Assembly (NCBI GenBank): GCA_020630435.1
Contig: JAHDBJ010000010.1
Span: 77,597-141,596, forward strand
Length of the DNA stretch: 64,000 nt
Direction of reading: 5' to 3'
Origin: Saprospiraceae bacterium
Lineage (GTDB): Bacteria; Bacteroidota; Bacteroidia; Chitinophagales; Saprospiraceae
Part shown: positions 8,837 to 18,876 of the stretch, in pieces
Layout: every line of letters begins with the position of its first letter
Position numbering within the stretch: position 1 is the stretch's first letter
The notes under the pieces: model-generated
Seen by the model: only the letters and a program-made list of their open reading frames with translations
Databases searched by the model: none
Told to the model about the DNA's origin: nothing
Program-made: the position numbers and the translations under genes

Positions 8837-10951
8837 ATGTATTACCTACTAGAAGTTTCCTTCTGTTGGCTATCATTTTATGCCCTTTATGCAATATTTT
8901 TTAAGAGAGAAACTTTTTTTGGTGGCAATCGAATTTATCTTTTGGCAACCCTTTTTGCAGGGCTTCTTATCCCTTTAATAGAAGTTCCTATTCAACCTGT
9001 CATGCCTGAGATAGAAGCTGTGGCTTTAGAAGTTAAAGATGCTACTGATCACTCTTTAAGTGAGGTCTATATGTTATCACAAAAGACAATTTCAGTAGCA
9101 AATGATGCTTTCAATTTTGATGTTAAACAAATTCTTTGGGGTATTTATCTATTTGGCGTTCTATTATCGTTTAGTCGTTTTTTGATAGGAATTGCACAAA
9201 TAAAGAATCTATATTCTAGTGCCACGATTACTAAAAAAGAAGGCTATACTTTAGTAGAAACCAAGTTGCCTCACATCCCTTTTTCTTTTTTCAATTATCT
9301 CTTTTTTTATACAGATACAACATACAATACAGTAGAAAAAGAGCAAATCCTTCGACACGAACTTGCACATATTGAAGGAGGTCATTCTTGGGATGTTGTA
9401 TTTTTTGAATTATTGAAAATGTTCTTTTGGTTTAATCCCTTAATTTATTTTTATAAAAGTGCACTTCGAGATGTGCATGAGTTTCTTGCAGATGCAAGTG
9501 TATTAACACAGGCCTCGAAACAAGAATATGGACGATTATTGATTGCTCAATCGAGTAGTCGAATTAAGATTGCTTTAGCTAACAATTTTAATTATTCACA
9601 ATTACAAAAAAGAATAGAAATGATGACAATAAATAAATCTTCAGATATAGCATATTTAAAATATATACTTTCCATTCCCTTATCAATTTTATTATTCTTG
9701 TGTTTGGCACAAGCAGAGTTATTTGCTCAAGAGCAGGGAAGCTTTTCTGAAACGACCAGCCTAATTAAAAGACCTGATGGAAAGACCATCATTATGACAA
9801 CTTTGACAGATGATAAAAAGGATGCTCAGGGAAATATTATTTATAAAAAGCCACAAGTTCCTGCTACTTTTGGTGATTGCCAAAGTTTGGAAACTGTATA
9901 TCAACAACAGGCTTGTTCTTATAAATATAGCCAAACCTATATGCTTGAAAAGCTAAAAACACCTAGTATTGCCCAAGCAAAAGGGATTAAAGGAATCGTA
10001 TTAGTAGAATTTGAAATCGATAAAAATGGTAAGGTACGAAATACCCAAGTTGTAAAAAAGATAGGAGGCGGCTGTGAAGAGGAAGTCGTCAGAGTTTTGA
10101 CATCAATGCCACAATGGACTCCTGCTAAACAAGATGGTAAAAATGTTGTTTCTCACAAAGTATTATCAATAGAATTTCCTTTGAAAGAAAGTAGATTACA
10201 ACAAGTTAAAGCACTTCCAAAACAACCCGCAAAGTCTGAACAAAAAACCCCCTGGGCAATTGGTTGTGATAGTGGAGATCATGGACAAAATTGGCTATGT
10301 ACTATAAATCAATTAGTAGAAAAATTTTCTCCTCTTATAAGTTATCCTCTAGAAGCTCAAAAAGTAGGTATGTGGGGTAGTGTAAGTTTAAAATTCGAGA
10401 TAGATGAAAAAGGAAATACAACAGATGTTAAAGTAGGAATGAGTAGTTGTGAATTATGCCATGAGGACGCTTTAAGCATTGGCAACAACTATAAAGACAA
10501 ATGGTTACCTAAAACAGTTAATGGAAAAAGTGTAAAATCGTCTATTAATATTCCACTTAGCTATGTTCCTAAACTAGGCCAAAAAGTTCCTGGTCTCGCA
10601 GACACATATATCATTACAGACAAAATGCCTCATCCTGTGGATTGTACAGAAACATCCTGGAAGAGAAGTGAAAGACATTGTACTTATAATTCTTGGTTAT
10701 CTTATTTAAGCAAAAACTTAAAGTATCCTACCAAGGCTAAAAACAACCGTACAGAAGGTATGGCTGTTATCAATACCATCATTGATGAACAGGGAAATAT
10801 TACCAATGCTAAAATCATCCAAAATCCTGGTAATGGAACAGGTGAAGAAGCACTAAGACTTGTAAAGCAACTTCCGAAATGGGTTGGTGGAAAACATCAA
10901 GGAAAACCTGTCAAAGTAATGTATAACTTCCGTGTACCTTTTAAGTTATAA
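8837..10951 (+). CDS. M56 (BlaR1/MecR1-like) membrane peptidase with three TonB C-terminal domains
   Basis: A 704-residue protein. The N-terminal third has membrane segments (about 1-20, 33-50, 98-120) and an M56 zinc protease core, HELAH at 174-178, with the downstream acidic ligand in VHEFLADA (about 214-221). A further membrane segment at about 268-290 ends in AELFAQ. The rest appears to be three consecutive TonB_C-like domains (roughly 355-455, 485-575, 610-704), each with a YP-x-A/A-K-x-x-G...V-x-F-x-I-D-x-x-G core. M56 proteins cleave partner repressors, and TonB_C domains usually contact outer-membrane receptors. It forms a pair with the BlaI-type gene upstream. Three copies are more than the usual one, and no TonB box partner is evident nearby. 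Confidence 0.9.
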   Translation: MYYLLEVSFCWLSFYALYAIFFKRETFFGGNRIYLLATLFAGLLIPLIEVPIQPVMPEIEAVALEVKDATDHSLSEVYMLSQKTISVANDAFNFDVKQILWGIYLFGVLLSFSRFLIGIAQIKNLYSSATITKKEGYTLVETKLPHIPFSFFNYLFFYTDTTYNTVEKEQILRHELAHIEGGHSWDVVFFELLKMFFWFNPLIYFYKSALRDVHEFLADASVLTQASKQEYGRLLIAQSSSRIKIALANNFNYSQLQKRIEMMTINKSSDIAYLKYILSIPLSILLFLCLAQAELFAQEQGSFSETTSLIKRPDGKTIIMTTLTDDKKDAQGNIIYKKPQVPATFGDCQSLETVYQQQACSYKYSQTYMLEKLKTPSIAQAKGIKGIVLVEFEIDKNGKVRNTQVVKKIGGGCEEEVVRVLTSMPQWTPAKQDGKNVVSHKVLSIEFPLKESRLQQVKALPKQPAKSEQKTPWAIGCDSGDHGQNWLCTINQLVEKFSPLISYPLEAQKVGMWGSVSLKFEIDEKGNTTDVKVGMSSCELCHEDALSIGNNYKDKWLPKTVNGKSVKSSINIPLSYVPKLGQKVPGLADTYIITDKMPHPVDCTETSWKRSERHCTYNSWLSYLSKNLKYPTKAKNNRTEGMAVINTIIDEQGNITNAKIIQNPGNGTGEEALRLVKQLPKWVGGKHQGKPVKVMYNFRVPFKL

Positions 10952-10985
10952 GCTGTGGTCTAGCAAGTAGGAAAAATTAAATGAC

Positions 10986-12515
10986 TCATATTTTATCTAC
11001 ACTATTTAGTTGTTTTAATTTACCATTTTTTTGATTGAAGTTTTGTATCAATTTATAGATAAATGGAGTCTGAGTCTGAAATCGAATTAAAATATCTTCC
11101 GATATATTTTTTCTACTAAAAGGAACAACTTTCGTATATTCTTGAATTTGATGGGCTTTGCGTCCATATTTATATGCATAAGGAAATCTTCCTCTTTTAT
11201 CAATTTGGTTGTTTTTGTTTTCTTTATTAGGGATACTAATATAGAACTCACTATTCTCAATATTCCCATTTTGATTAAAGAGGGATTTTCTTTTTAAATG
11301 TTCATATAACTCTTTGGCCGTATTTATAGCGGGATCAATTAATTCTATATTTTCCGCCATATTTTTTCGATATAAAAATTGTCCATTCTTATTCTTATAA
11401 TTATACAGCTCTTTGAGGATTTCATTAATTTCTTTTGTTAAATATGGGTAGTGGGTACAGCCAAGAATAATGGACTTCAGCTGATTATTTGATTCAGATT
11501 TTCTAATTTGTTCTAATAAAGAAACTAGATGAAAGCGAACATAATTCGCTGCGTCATTAATCTGCAAAATAGAACAGCCCTCTGTCATCCCTTTCACATC
11601 GCATAACATTTTATAGTTATTATAATCAAAATTGTAAATACTTTCTAATGTTTTATCAATCTTTATATTTCCATTTAAACTTGGTCCTTTATAAGCTGAA
11701 CGAGGTTTTTTAAGGTTTTTATCAAAATAATCTGGGTCTTCATCTATAGCTTCTGCTATTCCAATTCCTCCTTGAGAAAATACTTCTATTTCACCTGAAT
11801 AATTAAGTTCCTTTTTAAATTTATTAATTGTATTGGTATATCCCTTCGACGCTACAGTTCCAACAGTAGCTAAAACGCCAATTATTGCATTTTCATCAGG
11901 CTTAATATTGGTTAAAACCGCTCTTACCCCAGCATCTATAACACCTATTATTTTGACATCTGCTCCTACTTTATCAATCAAAGATTCAATATTTTCTTTC
12001 CCATAAGCTGTTGCCGTATTACAAGCTATTACAATGACTTTCACAGGCTGTTTGTCTGTGTTTACTATACCATCATCTACATCACTATAATATTTATTTC
12101 CCATCAAAAATTGAGCATCCTTAATAATATGTTCTTGCAATAAATCAATTTTGTTCTCTTTAGAATAATTACCATAAGGCATATTGGCTTGATCTCCTAA
12201 ATAAATAAATGATTCCTTTGCAAAATCTAGAATACCATCTTTCCCTTTCTCTTTTGTTTTATTCTTATTTTCATCATAATTAACGATTGCTTTTAGAACA
12301 GTCAATCCCCCTGTACCTGAGTCAAAGACACCAATTGGTAAACTTTTATCTTTATTAGGATAATTTTTAAAATCAATATAAAAATAGTTTGATGTATCAT
12401 TGACAATTGTACTAACAATATCTTTTTCTTGCTCGATTACTGGTTGGGATTCTTTTACCAAGTTCTGTTTACAACTTGTAGCAATCAATAAACAAATAAT
12501 AATATAATATCTCAT
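10986..12515 (-). CDS. Exported lipoprotein of the glutamate/aspartate racemase family
   Basis: A 509-residue protein with lipobox IATSC (Cys15) followed by a MurI-like domain. The conserved blocks are present: GVFDSGTGGLTV (Asp65), YLGDQANMPYG, ACNTATAYG (Cys165) and GCTHYPYL (Cys353). Both catalytic cysteines and their flanking residues are kept, so the fold and chemistry (two-base inversion of D/L-Glu or Asp) look intact. Cytoplasmic MurI is about 265 residues with about 110 residues between the two cysteines; here 188 residues separate them and further insertions lie after Cys353. The start overlaps the deacylase stop by 4 bases (ATGA), indicating translational coupling. An exported racemase fits processing of peptide-derived D-amino acids rather than cell-wall synthesis. 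Substrate is unproven. Confidence 0.88.
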   Translation of the reverse strand: MRYYIIICLLIATSCKQNLVKESQPVIEQEKDIVSTIVNDTSNYFYIDFKNYPNKDKSLPIGVFDSGTGGLTVLKAIVNYDENKNKTKEKGKDGILDFAKESFIYLGDQANMPYGNYSKENKIDLLQEHIIKDAQFLMGNKYYSDVDDGIVNTDKQPVKVIVIACNTATAYGKENIESLIDKVGADVKIIGVIDAGVRAVLTNIKPDENAIIGVLATVGTVASKGYTNTINKFKKELNYSGEIEVFSQGGIGIAEAIDEDPDYFDKNLKKPRSAYKGPSLNGNIKIDKTLESIYNFDYNNYKMLCDVKGMTEGCSILQINDAANYVRFHLVSLLEQIRKSESNNQLKSIILGCTHYPYLTKEINEILKELYNYKNKNGQFLYRKNMAENIELIDPAINTAKELYEHLKRKSLFNQNGNIENSEFYISIPNKENKNNQIDKRGRFPYAYKYGRKAHQIQEYTKVVPFSRKNISEDILIRFQTQTPFIYKLIQNFNQKNGKLKQLNSVDKI

Positions 12516-14077
12516 TTTACATCTTTTTTAGTTAAAACTTTACCATTACGTTTTTGATTATAAATACCTTCTTTGATTGCAATAACACCATTAATAATAC
12601 TGTATTCTAATCCCTCAGCATATAAAAAAGCATTTTCATAATTGGCTTTATCCTTATATTTTTCTGGGTCAAAGATGATAATATCAGCATAATACCCCTC
12701 TTGGAGTTTACCTCTCTTTGGGATCTTGAATATTGCGGCAGTTTTAGCACTAGAATTATTGATAAATGTTCCAATATCAATTACCTTTTCTTCTTTAACA
12801 TATTTACGATATTTTCTAGGAAAAGAACCATATTTTCTTGGATGCCCTGTATTGCCATCAGAGCCTGTCACGACCCAAGGTTGTCGCATAAAATTAGAAA
12901 TATCTTCACTAGTCATATTGAAAGAAGCAACTCTAGTGGTAGTCCCTACTTTCAATATTTCAAAAACAGTTTCCTCTGGAGTTAAGGCTTGTTCTTTTGA
13001 AATTTCCAAGAGATTTTTTCCTAAAAAAGTAGAATCCTCTGTCATTACAATTAACAGTTTATCGGGCCCTCCACGACGAGTAATATTCTTTCTAGTATCC
13101 CCTAAAATTTTAGGCTTAAGCTTAGAATTATTGTACCGTATATAGAGTGAATCTTTCCCCCCACTTTCTGCCCATCGAGGAACAACAGCAGATTGAAGTC
13201 CTGTAGCAGAAGCATCATAAGGATATTGATTAGCCGTAATATCAATTCCTTCTAAACGGCTTTTTTCTATTAACTTTATAATATCAAGGCTTTGATTCCA
13301 AACATCTACGCCCAAACATTTGATATGAGAAATATGAATGGGTAAATTAGCTTTTTCTCCTATTTCAATAGCCTCTTCAACAGCAGCTTTTAAACCAATT
13401 GTATAAGAGCTTTCGTCTCTTAAATGAGTGTCATATATGCCTTCGTTTTGAGCTGCGATTTTCGCTAAAGCAATAATCTCTTTTGTATCACTATAACTTC
13501 CTGGAGCATAATATAACCCCGTGGATAATCCAAAGCATCCCGCATCCATTTCTCTTTGTACAAGAGTTTGCATATTTTTGATTTCTTCTTCACTTGCTTT
13601 TTTATTACTTCGACCAACAACTATTTTTCGAAGGGTATTATGACCTACCATTAGGACAACATTTGTTCCAATGCCATGAGATTCATACAAGGTTTTAAAT
13701 TCAGTAGAAGGGAAAAAACTATTTCCATCATTTCCTACCACAACAGTAGTTACCCCCTGCATCAAAAAGGGTTGATTATGTGCTTTTTCTGGCTTTCTAA
13801 GTTCTCGATCTGCATGTGTATGTGGATCAATAAACCCTGGACAAACGATTGAGCCTTTAGCATCAATTGTTTTTTTGGCTATAATATTTACATTTTTTTT
13901 CTTTCCAATATAAATAATTTTGTCTCCTTGTATTGCTAGAATACTTTCTGAAGGTTTATTATCAATACCATTATATATGATACCATTTTTTATAAGAATA
14001 TCAGCTATTATTTCTTTCTTTTGGCAAGAACATAAAGAAATGATTAGTAATAAAAAAAGAAATGATTTCAGTTGCAT
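12512..14077 (-). CDS. N-acyl-D-amino-acid deacylase (D-aminoacylase), lipoprotein
   Basis: I chose the ATG at 14075-14077 (521 residues) because it opens the lipoprotein signal MQLKSFLFLLL...LCSC (Cys18); an upstream TTG would start inside a terminator-like hairpin. The amidohydrolase motifs are in order: CPGFIDPHTHAD (His86, His88), STGLYYAPG, DTHLRDE, HISHIKCLG, and GSDGN, matching zinc-dependent D-aminoacylases of about 480-530 residues. These hydrolyse N-acyl-D-amino acids, including N-acyl-D-Glu/Asp in some members, and related enzymes act on dipeptides with a C-terminal D-residue. The gene overlaps the racemase start by 4 bases and lies downstream of susD. The acyl and amino-acid specificity cannot be read from the sequence. 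Confidence 0.92.
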   Translation of the reverse strand: MQLKSFLFLLLIISLCSCQKKEIIADILIKNGIIYNGIDNKPSESILAIQGDKIIYIGKKKNVNIIAKKTIDAKGSIVCPGFIDPHTHADRELRKPEKAHNQPFLMQGVTTVVVGNDGNSFFPSTEFKTLYESHGIGTNVVLMVGHNTLRKIVVGRSNKKASEEEIKNMQTLVQREMDAGCFGLSTGLYYAPGSYSDTKEIIALAKIAAQNEGIYDTHLRDESSYTIGLKAAVEEAIEIGEKANLPIHISHIKCLGVDVWNQSLDIIKLIEKSRLEGIDITANQYPYDASATGLQSAVVPRWAESGGKDSLYIRYNNSKLKPKILGDTRKNITRRGGPDKLLIVMTEDSTFLGKNLLEISKEQALTPEETVFEILKVGTTTRVASFNMTSEDISNFMRQPWVVTGSDGNTGHPRKYGSFPRKYRKYVKEEKVIDIGTFINNSSAKTAAIFKIPKRGKLQEGYYADIIIFDPEKYKDKANYENAFLYAEGLEYSIINGVIAIKEGIYNQKRNGKVLTKKDVK

Positions 14078-14090
14078 AGTGAAAAAATAA

Positions 14091-14125
14091 AAGAGGCTGC
14101 CAAGGAGAATACAAAGCAACCTCTT
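14091..14125 (-). terminator. Intercistronic terminator/attenuator between susD and the deacylase gene
   Basis: On the minus strand AAGAGGTTGC pairs with GCAGCCTCTT (one G-U pair) around a 15-base loop and is followed by TTATTTTTT. It lies 72 bases after the susD stop and 14 bases before the deacylase ATG, so it could partly terminate transcription and lower enzyme expression relative to the transporter. Confidence 0.65.
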
Positions 14126-14196
14126 AATTAAAATTTTGTTTGAGTTAAATGCTAAAACAAAAATTGATAATCAAAAACTATTGTATAAACATCTAT

Positions 14197-15630
14197 TTAT
14201 TGGTTGACTTCTGTCTTGTCAAAAATTGTTAAGCCCGTAGGTGCATTTGAATTAGAGTTTAGCTCTGCTTGTGAGATGATAAAACGCTGAGGGTGTTCTG
14301 TTGTAGAAGAAGTATTAAATGGAACAGGGACAGCAATGTCAGAATCCGTCTTGCTTAATCTTCTTAAATCATTCCAAGGAATAAATGTACCAAAACCGCT
14401 AATATACCTTTCTTCAATAATCTCTCTAAGCAATGCTCTGGTGTTATCTATACCATCTATATTTTCCATACCACCATTAGCAAAATCTGCCGCTTCATAA
14501 CTGTCATATATAAGTTCATCGGAACTACTTCTTTTATCAAAAGCCTCACCAGAAGCTAAAAATGTTCTTACAAGATTTAAATGAGTTAAGCCCTCCTCAA
14601 AAGAAACTGTTCTAGCAGCAGTTTCTGCTAGGATTAGTAAATTTTCTTGGTAACTTACCAAATTCATAGGAGTAAGCTCTCCAGCAATATTATTAGTTCT
14701 ATTGGTACGAGAAGAGTGTCCAGCATCTAAGAATTTAGAACGAGCGTCTTCATTTGTTTTTGCATTTCGCCTAGAAATAGTTGCTGAAGAACTTAATAAA
14801 TCTTTACAATAAGTATCATCAATATCCATATAACCTCTTCGACCACCAATCATAAACCGGTAGAGCAAATTTTCTGTACCTGTTACTCTAGTTTCAAGGG
14901 GAACAAATCTCATAGTTCCAGTATGTGATGCAATCCCATTTTGGGCAGCTTGGTAAGCTAAATCGTATTGTTTAGTTTGCAAATAATAACGAGCCTTTAA
15001 AGAATAAGCTACTGCTGTCCAACTATCCTTATCCCCTCCAAAAAAAATATCTTCTTCCAATGAATTTTCAGTATTTGGATCAGATAAATAAACAATAGAT
15101 TGGTCTAATAAGGCTTGAAGAGCAGCATAAACATCGGATTGTTTATCAAATTTTGGATCACTTATCCCTGATACTGCCTCCGAATAAGGGATATCGCCCC
15201 ATATACAAGTAGCTGTACCTACAGCATGAGCCTCAATAATATTGGTAATAGCTGTAATAGATTTTCCTTCAGTATCTAAAGTATTGTTGGAATAATATTT
15301 AGCGATTTCTCGATTTTGTTTTAAAATCCCATTGTATAAATATGTCCAAGCAGAATTGGATTCCTCTGATGAAAAATCATAATTATAAAGTCCTAGATAT
15401 AGAGCGATAAGACCTTTATATTGTCCTGACCACATTCCTGAAATACGTTGAAGATGGCTAACATTTATAGAAATATCTGCTAGCATTGTTCCTTTTACCA
15501 ATAACTTTGGATGAATGACCTCATCTGTTGTAATATCATTAGGGTTATAATTCAGTTCATTAAATGAATCTTCACATGATAAAAATAAAAATATCATGGA
15601 GAATGTTGCTATCATCGATTTAAGTTTCAT
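14197..15630 (-). CDS. SusD/RagB-family surface lipoprotein (SusD-like)
   Basis: A 477-residue lipoprotein, Cys19 in LSCEDS; the acidic residues right after the Cys resemble the lipoprotein export signal for surface display in Bacteroidota. The mature start ELNYNPNDITTDEV is typical of SusD-like proteins (the PF12771-type group). Other family marks are the central WDIPY-like block IWGDIPYSEA, LKARYYLQTKQYDLA, LLILAEAA-like LLILAETAAR and the C-terminal FGTFIPWNDLRR. These proteins cap a SusC channel and bind the substrate. The gene follows susC by 6 bases. With peptidases and a deacylase as neighbours and no glycosidase, the substrate is more likely a peptide (as with RagAB) than a glycan; this is inference. 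Confidence 0.93.
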   Translation of the reverse strand: MKLKSMIATFSMIFLFLSCEDSFNELNYNPNDITTDEVIHPKLLVKGTMLADISINVSHLQRISGMWSGQYKGLIALYLGLYNYDFSSEESNSAWTYLYNGILKQNREIAKYYSNNTLDTEGKSITAITNIIEAHAVGTATCIWGDIPYSEAVSGISDPKFDKQSDVYAALQALLDQSIVYLSDPNTENSLEEDIFFGGDKDSWTAVAYSLKARYYLQTKQYDLAYQAAQNGIASHTGTMRFVPLETRVTGTENLLYRFMIGGRRGYMDIDDTYCKDLLSSSATISRRNAKTNEDARSKFLDAGHSSRTNRTNNIAGELTPMNLVSYQENLLILAETAARTVSFEEGLTHLNLVRTFLASGEAFDKRSSSDELIYDSYEAADFANGGMENIDGIDNTRALLREIIEERYISGFGTFIPWNDLRRLSKTDSDIAVPVPFNTSSTTEHPQRFIISQAELNSNSNAPTGLTIFDKTEVNQ

Positions 15631-15636
15631 ATCGGC

Positions 15637-18600
15637 TTAATATTTTATTTTTAATGTAAATAGATAAGTTTTAGAAGCAGGGTTAGTAAAATAATCAATA
15701 CCAAAACCATTACCTACTCCTGTTTGGTTAGTCTGAGGATCTATGCCTAGTATATCTGTCCATAGGGCTAAATTTCTACCTGTAAGGGTAAAAGTAATGG
15801 AAGATAATTTGGTGGTCGCTTGGAATTTTTTAGACTTTAAGGTATACCCTAACGTAACTTCACTTAGTCGTGTCCAAGAAGCATCTTGATTAATAGCAAA
15901 TTCATTAATAACGGAAGAACCAAAACCGCCTCCAATTGTAGTATAATAGCTCTCATTTAATAATACTGGGCCTGCTCCAAAATCACGAATATTTCCTCTG
16001 ACAGGAACACCAGCAGGATATGTATTTCCAGCTCTATCTACAATTTCGGTTGTTGGGATGACTTCATTTCCTACATCAGCATGTGTTCCAAAATTTCCTA
16101 GAATAAATCGAGTTCTTTCTGCAAAAGCTCCTCCTTGAGAAGTCTCTACTAAAACGTTAGCAAATACCCCTTTAAAGTTTAATCTCATCCCTAATCCACC
16201 TCTCCAATCTGGATTGGGGTCTCCAATAATTCCTTGTTCGGGATCAAGTTGAGGGAAACCATTGGCATCCAAAGCAAAACTTCCATCTGCATTTCTAAGG
16301 GCTTTTGTTCCCCAGAGTACGCCCAATTGATGTCCTGCTACTGCTCTAGAGCTAATAGAACCACTTGTTAATGGTAATGATGTTGAACCTTTTATATCTA
16401 ATACTTCATTTTGGTTATTATTAAAATTGCCATAAATAGAAGCATTTAATCCTTTATCATCTTTCAAGAAATTATAATTAAAATCTAACTCTAAACCTTT
16501 ATTTTGAAGTGAACCTCCATTCCCATAGATATTATTGACACCTACACTAGGTGATTCTGGAATATCAATCAAAACATCTACGATTTTATTATAATAATAC
16601 GTAGCACCTAATGTCAAGCGATAATCAAAAAGCGTTAAATCTGTTCCTATTTCATACTCTGTTTTGATTTCTGGTTTTAAGTTGGCATTGCCTAAATCAT
16701 CATTAGAACGATAGCCACCACCAAAGTCTATAAGATCTAGAGGATCATCATAGTCCGAATACGTTGGAATCTCATAAGTTGTTTGAAATCTATGAGGGAT
16801 TGGTTGAACACCTACTTGACCTACACCTGCCCGAATTTTACCGACATTTATAATAGAATTGTCTTTTAAACCCGCTGATTCTGTAAACACCCAAGAAGCA
16901 TCAATAGAAGGATAAAGGAAAGCCCCTTTTATACTAGATGCTTGTTCTAATGCTAGGGAGGTATTTACAAAAAACTGATTTTGGTAATCAAAAGATCCTG
17001 TATAAAATACTCTAAAAGAACGTATTCTCCTTATTAGGTTTCTTGTAGGTTCAATCTCAGAGGCATTCGCAAACGTTTGTAATAAACTATTTTGAATAAA
17101 GTTACTTCCTCTATCATAAACACTTTTTCTGTCTTTATCATTAAAATTATACCCAAGTAAAAAGTTAGCATGAATTTTATCTGTCAAATTAAAGGTTTTT
17201 GTACGAGCAATGATGTCTAAGTTAAAGATATTATTGTCGATGTTATCTAACCTAAATTGTCCAGAAGTTCTACCTGCCGTATGAACAGGAAAGAAATATC
17301 TTCTTTCATCGGTATAAGTATCATAACTTCCTCTAAACTTTAAGGAAAGCCAATCTGTCGTTTTATAATTTAATTCAGAAGAAAGAATAATCCGACTCAC
17401 CTCAGAGGGGCTTTTTTGCCTATTTAGTGTCCATAAAGCATTATTATATCCTGGATTGCTAGAAGCTCCTATATGATTACGATAAGATCGTTGTCTATCT
17501 TTAAATAACTGACCATCCTCATTAAAATAGTCCCCTACATAATCGCTAATGTCAAAATCAGGAGCATTTCTTAAGAGTCCTAGCAAAAGCCCAGCGGTAT
17601 TAGAGCTTTGCTGAATTCTATTTGAAGAGGTTTTAGCATATCTGATTTTAGTGTTTACATCAAATTTTTCATTAAAACGATATTTTCCACTTATTCCTAT
17701 ATTTGTTTTTTTATAATCACTTGTTTTTATAATTCCTTCTTGATTGATATGACCAAAACTAAATCGATAGCTTCCTTTTTCGTTCGCTGCACTAAAACTT
17801 AGGTTATGTTTATTCGAAAAACCATCTTGGAATGCTTGATCTAAGTTTTTTTGCACAAAAGTTTCTCTAGAGTTTTTATTTTTAATCAATAAGATTTCTT
17901 TCCCATCGGGCGTCACAAAATAACCTTCTTCTTCTTTGGTATAATATTCATCTTCGCCACCAGATCTATCTGCAATTTTATCTCCCCATGAAGCACTTCT
18001 ACTTGAAGAATTCCCATATACACCTCCTCTTCCTTGTCCATAAGTTTCTTGTAATGGGTGCATATCAGCTAGTTTATCAAGGGACAAAGTTGTTTTATAT
18101 TCTACATTGATTTTACCTGTACCTTTTCCTCTTTTTGTTGTAATAACAATTACGCCGTTTGCCGCTGCTGATCCCCATATAGCTGCAGCAGAAGCTCCTT
18201 TTAGAATATTAATTGTTTCAATATCATCTTCATTAATATCATTCAATCGAGATTGTTGTGATGTTCCTCCATCTTCATCATTGCTACCATTAATATTATC
18301 ATTACTAATTGGGACACCATCTAAAATAATAAGTGGTTGGGTGCTACCAAAAATGGTATTTGCACCACGAATTTGAATATTAGAACCAGCCCCTGGATCT
18401 CCATTTGCACGAGCTATTCGAACCCCTGATGCTTTTCCTTGTAATGAATTGATAACGCTTGTTTCCCCCGAAGTAGCCAATTCATCTGCCCCAACTTTAG
18501 AATAAGTTGCACCTAAGGTCTTTTTATCTACTGTAAATCCTAACGCAGTTACGACAACTTCTGATAAGGTTTCAGCTGATTCTCCCATTGTTAAATCTAT

Positions 18601-18864
18601 GGTTGTACGGCTACCAACAACCTCTTCTACTGTTGCAAACCCTATAAAACTATATACAAGTACAGCTTCGTCATTCGGAATAGTGATACTATATTTCCCA
18701 TCAAAATCAGTAGTTGTGCCAGTAGTTGTTCCTTTAACTACTATTGTTACCCCTGGCAATGAGCCAACATCATCATTAACTGTTCCTGTAATAGTTCGCT
18801 CTTGTGCTATAGCTATACTTGTTAAGCAAATAGACAAGAGTAGAAAAAATATTTTTTTACTCAT
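15637..18864 (-). CDS. SusC/RagA-family TonB-linked outer-membrane transporter
   Basis: A 1075-residue protein with a signal peptide (ends SIAIAQ). Next is a carboxypeptidase-regulatory-like domain (about 23-100: ITGTVNDDVGSLPGVTIVVKG). The TonB box and plug begin at LSEVVVTALGF, with NSLQGKASGVRI and the SusC signature DGVPISND. The rest is a C-terminal 22-stranded barrel ending FTLKIKY. It is the import channel that works with the SusD protein encoded 6 bases downstream, energised by TonB-ExbBD. It lies 12 bases after the M14 carboxypeptidase stop, so they are probably one operon. Length and motifs are complete. Confidence 0.95.
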   Translation of the reverse strand: MSKKIFFLLLSICLTSIAIAQERTITGTVNDDVGSLPGVTIVVKGTTTGTTTDFDGKYSITIPNDEAVLVYSFIGFATVEEVVGSRTTIDLTMGESAETLSEVVVTALGFTVDKKTLGATYSKVGADELATSGETSVINSLQGKASGVRIARANGDPGAGSNIQIRGANTIFGSTQPLIILDGVPISNDNINGSNDEDGGTSQQSRLNDINEDDIETINILKGASAAAIWGSAAANGVIVITTKRGKGTGKINVEYKTTLSLDKLADMHPLQETYGQGRGGVYGNSSSRSASWGDKIADRSGGEDEYYTKEEEGYFVTPDGKEILLIKNKNSRETFVQKNLDQAFQDGFSNKHNLSFSAANEKGSYRFSFGHINQEGIIKTSDYKKTNIGISGKYRFNEKFDVNTKIRYAKTSSNRIQQSSNTAGLLLGLLRNAPDFDISDYVGDYFNEDGQLFKDRQRSYRNHIGASSNPGYNNALWTLNRQKSPSEVSRIILSSELNYKTTDWLSLKFRGSYDTYTDERRYFFPVHTAGRTSGQFRLDNIDNNIFNLDIIARTKTFNLTDKIHANFLLGYNFNDKDRKSVYDRGSNFIQNSLLQTFANASEIEPTRNLIRRIRSFRVFYTGSFDYQNQFFVNTSLALEQASSIKGAFLYPSIDASWVFTESAGLKDNSIINVGKIRAGVGQVGVQPIPHRFQTTYEIPTYSDYDDPLDLIDFGGGYRSNDDLGNANLKPEIKTEYEIGTDLTLFDYRLTLGATYYYNKIVDVLIDIPESPSVGVNNIYGNGGSLQNKGLELDFNYNFLKDDKGLNASIYGNFNNNQNEVLDIKGSTSLPLTSGSISSRAVAGHQLGVLWGTKALRNADGSFALDANGFPQLDPEQGIIGDPNPDWRGGLGMRLNFKGVFANVLVETSQGGAFAERTRFILGNFGTHADVGNEVIPTTEIVDRAGNTYPAGVPVRGNIRDFGAGPVLLNESYYTTIGGGFGSSVINEFAINQDASWTRLSEVTLGYTLKSKKFQATTKLSSITFTLTGRNLALWTDILGIDPQTNQTGVGNGFGIDYFTNPASKTYLFTLKIKY

Positions 18865-18876
18865 TTTGCAATAATT

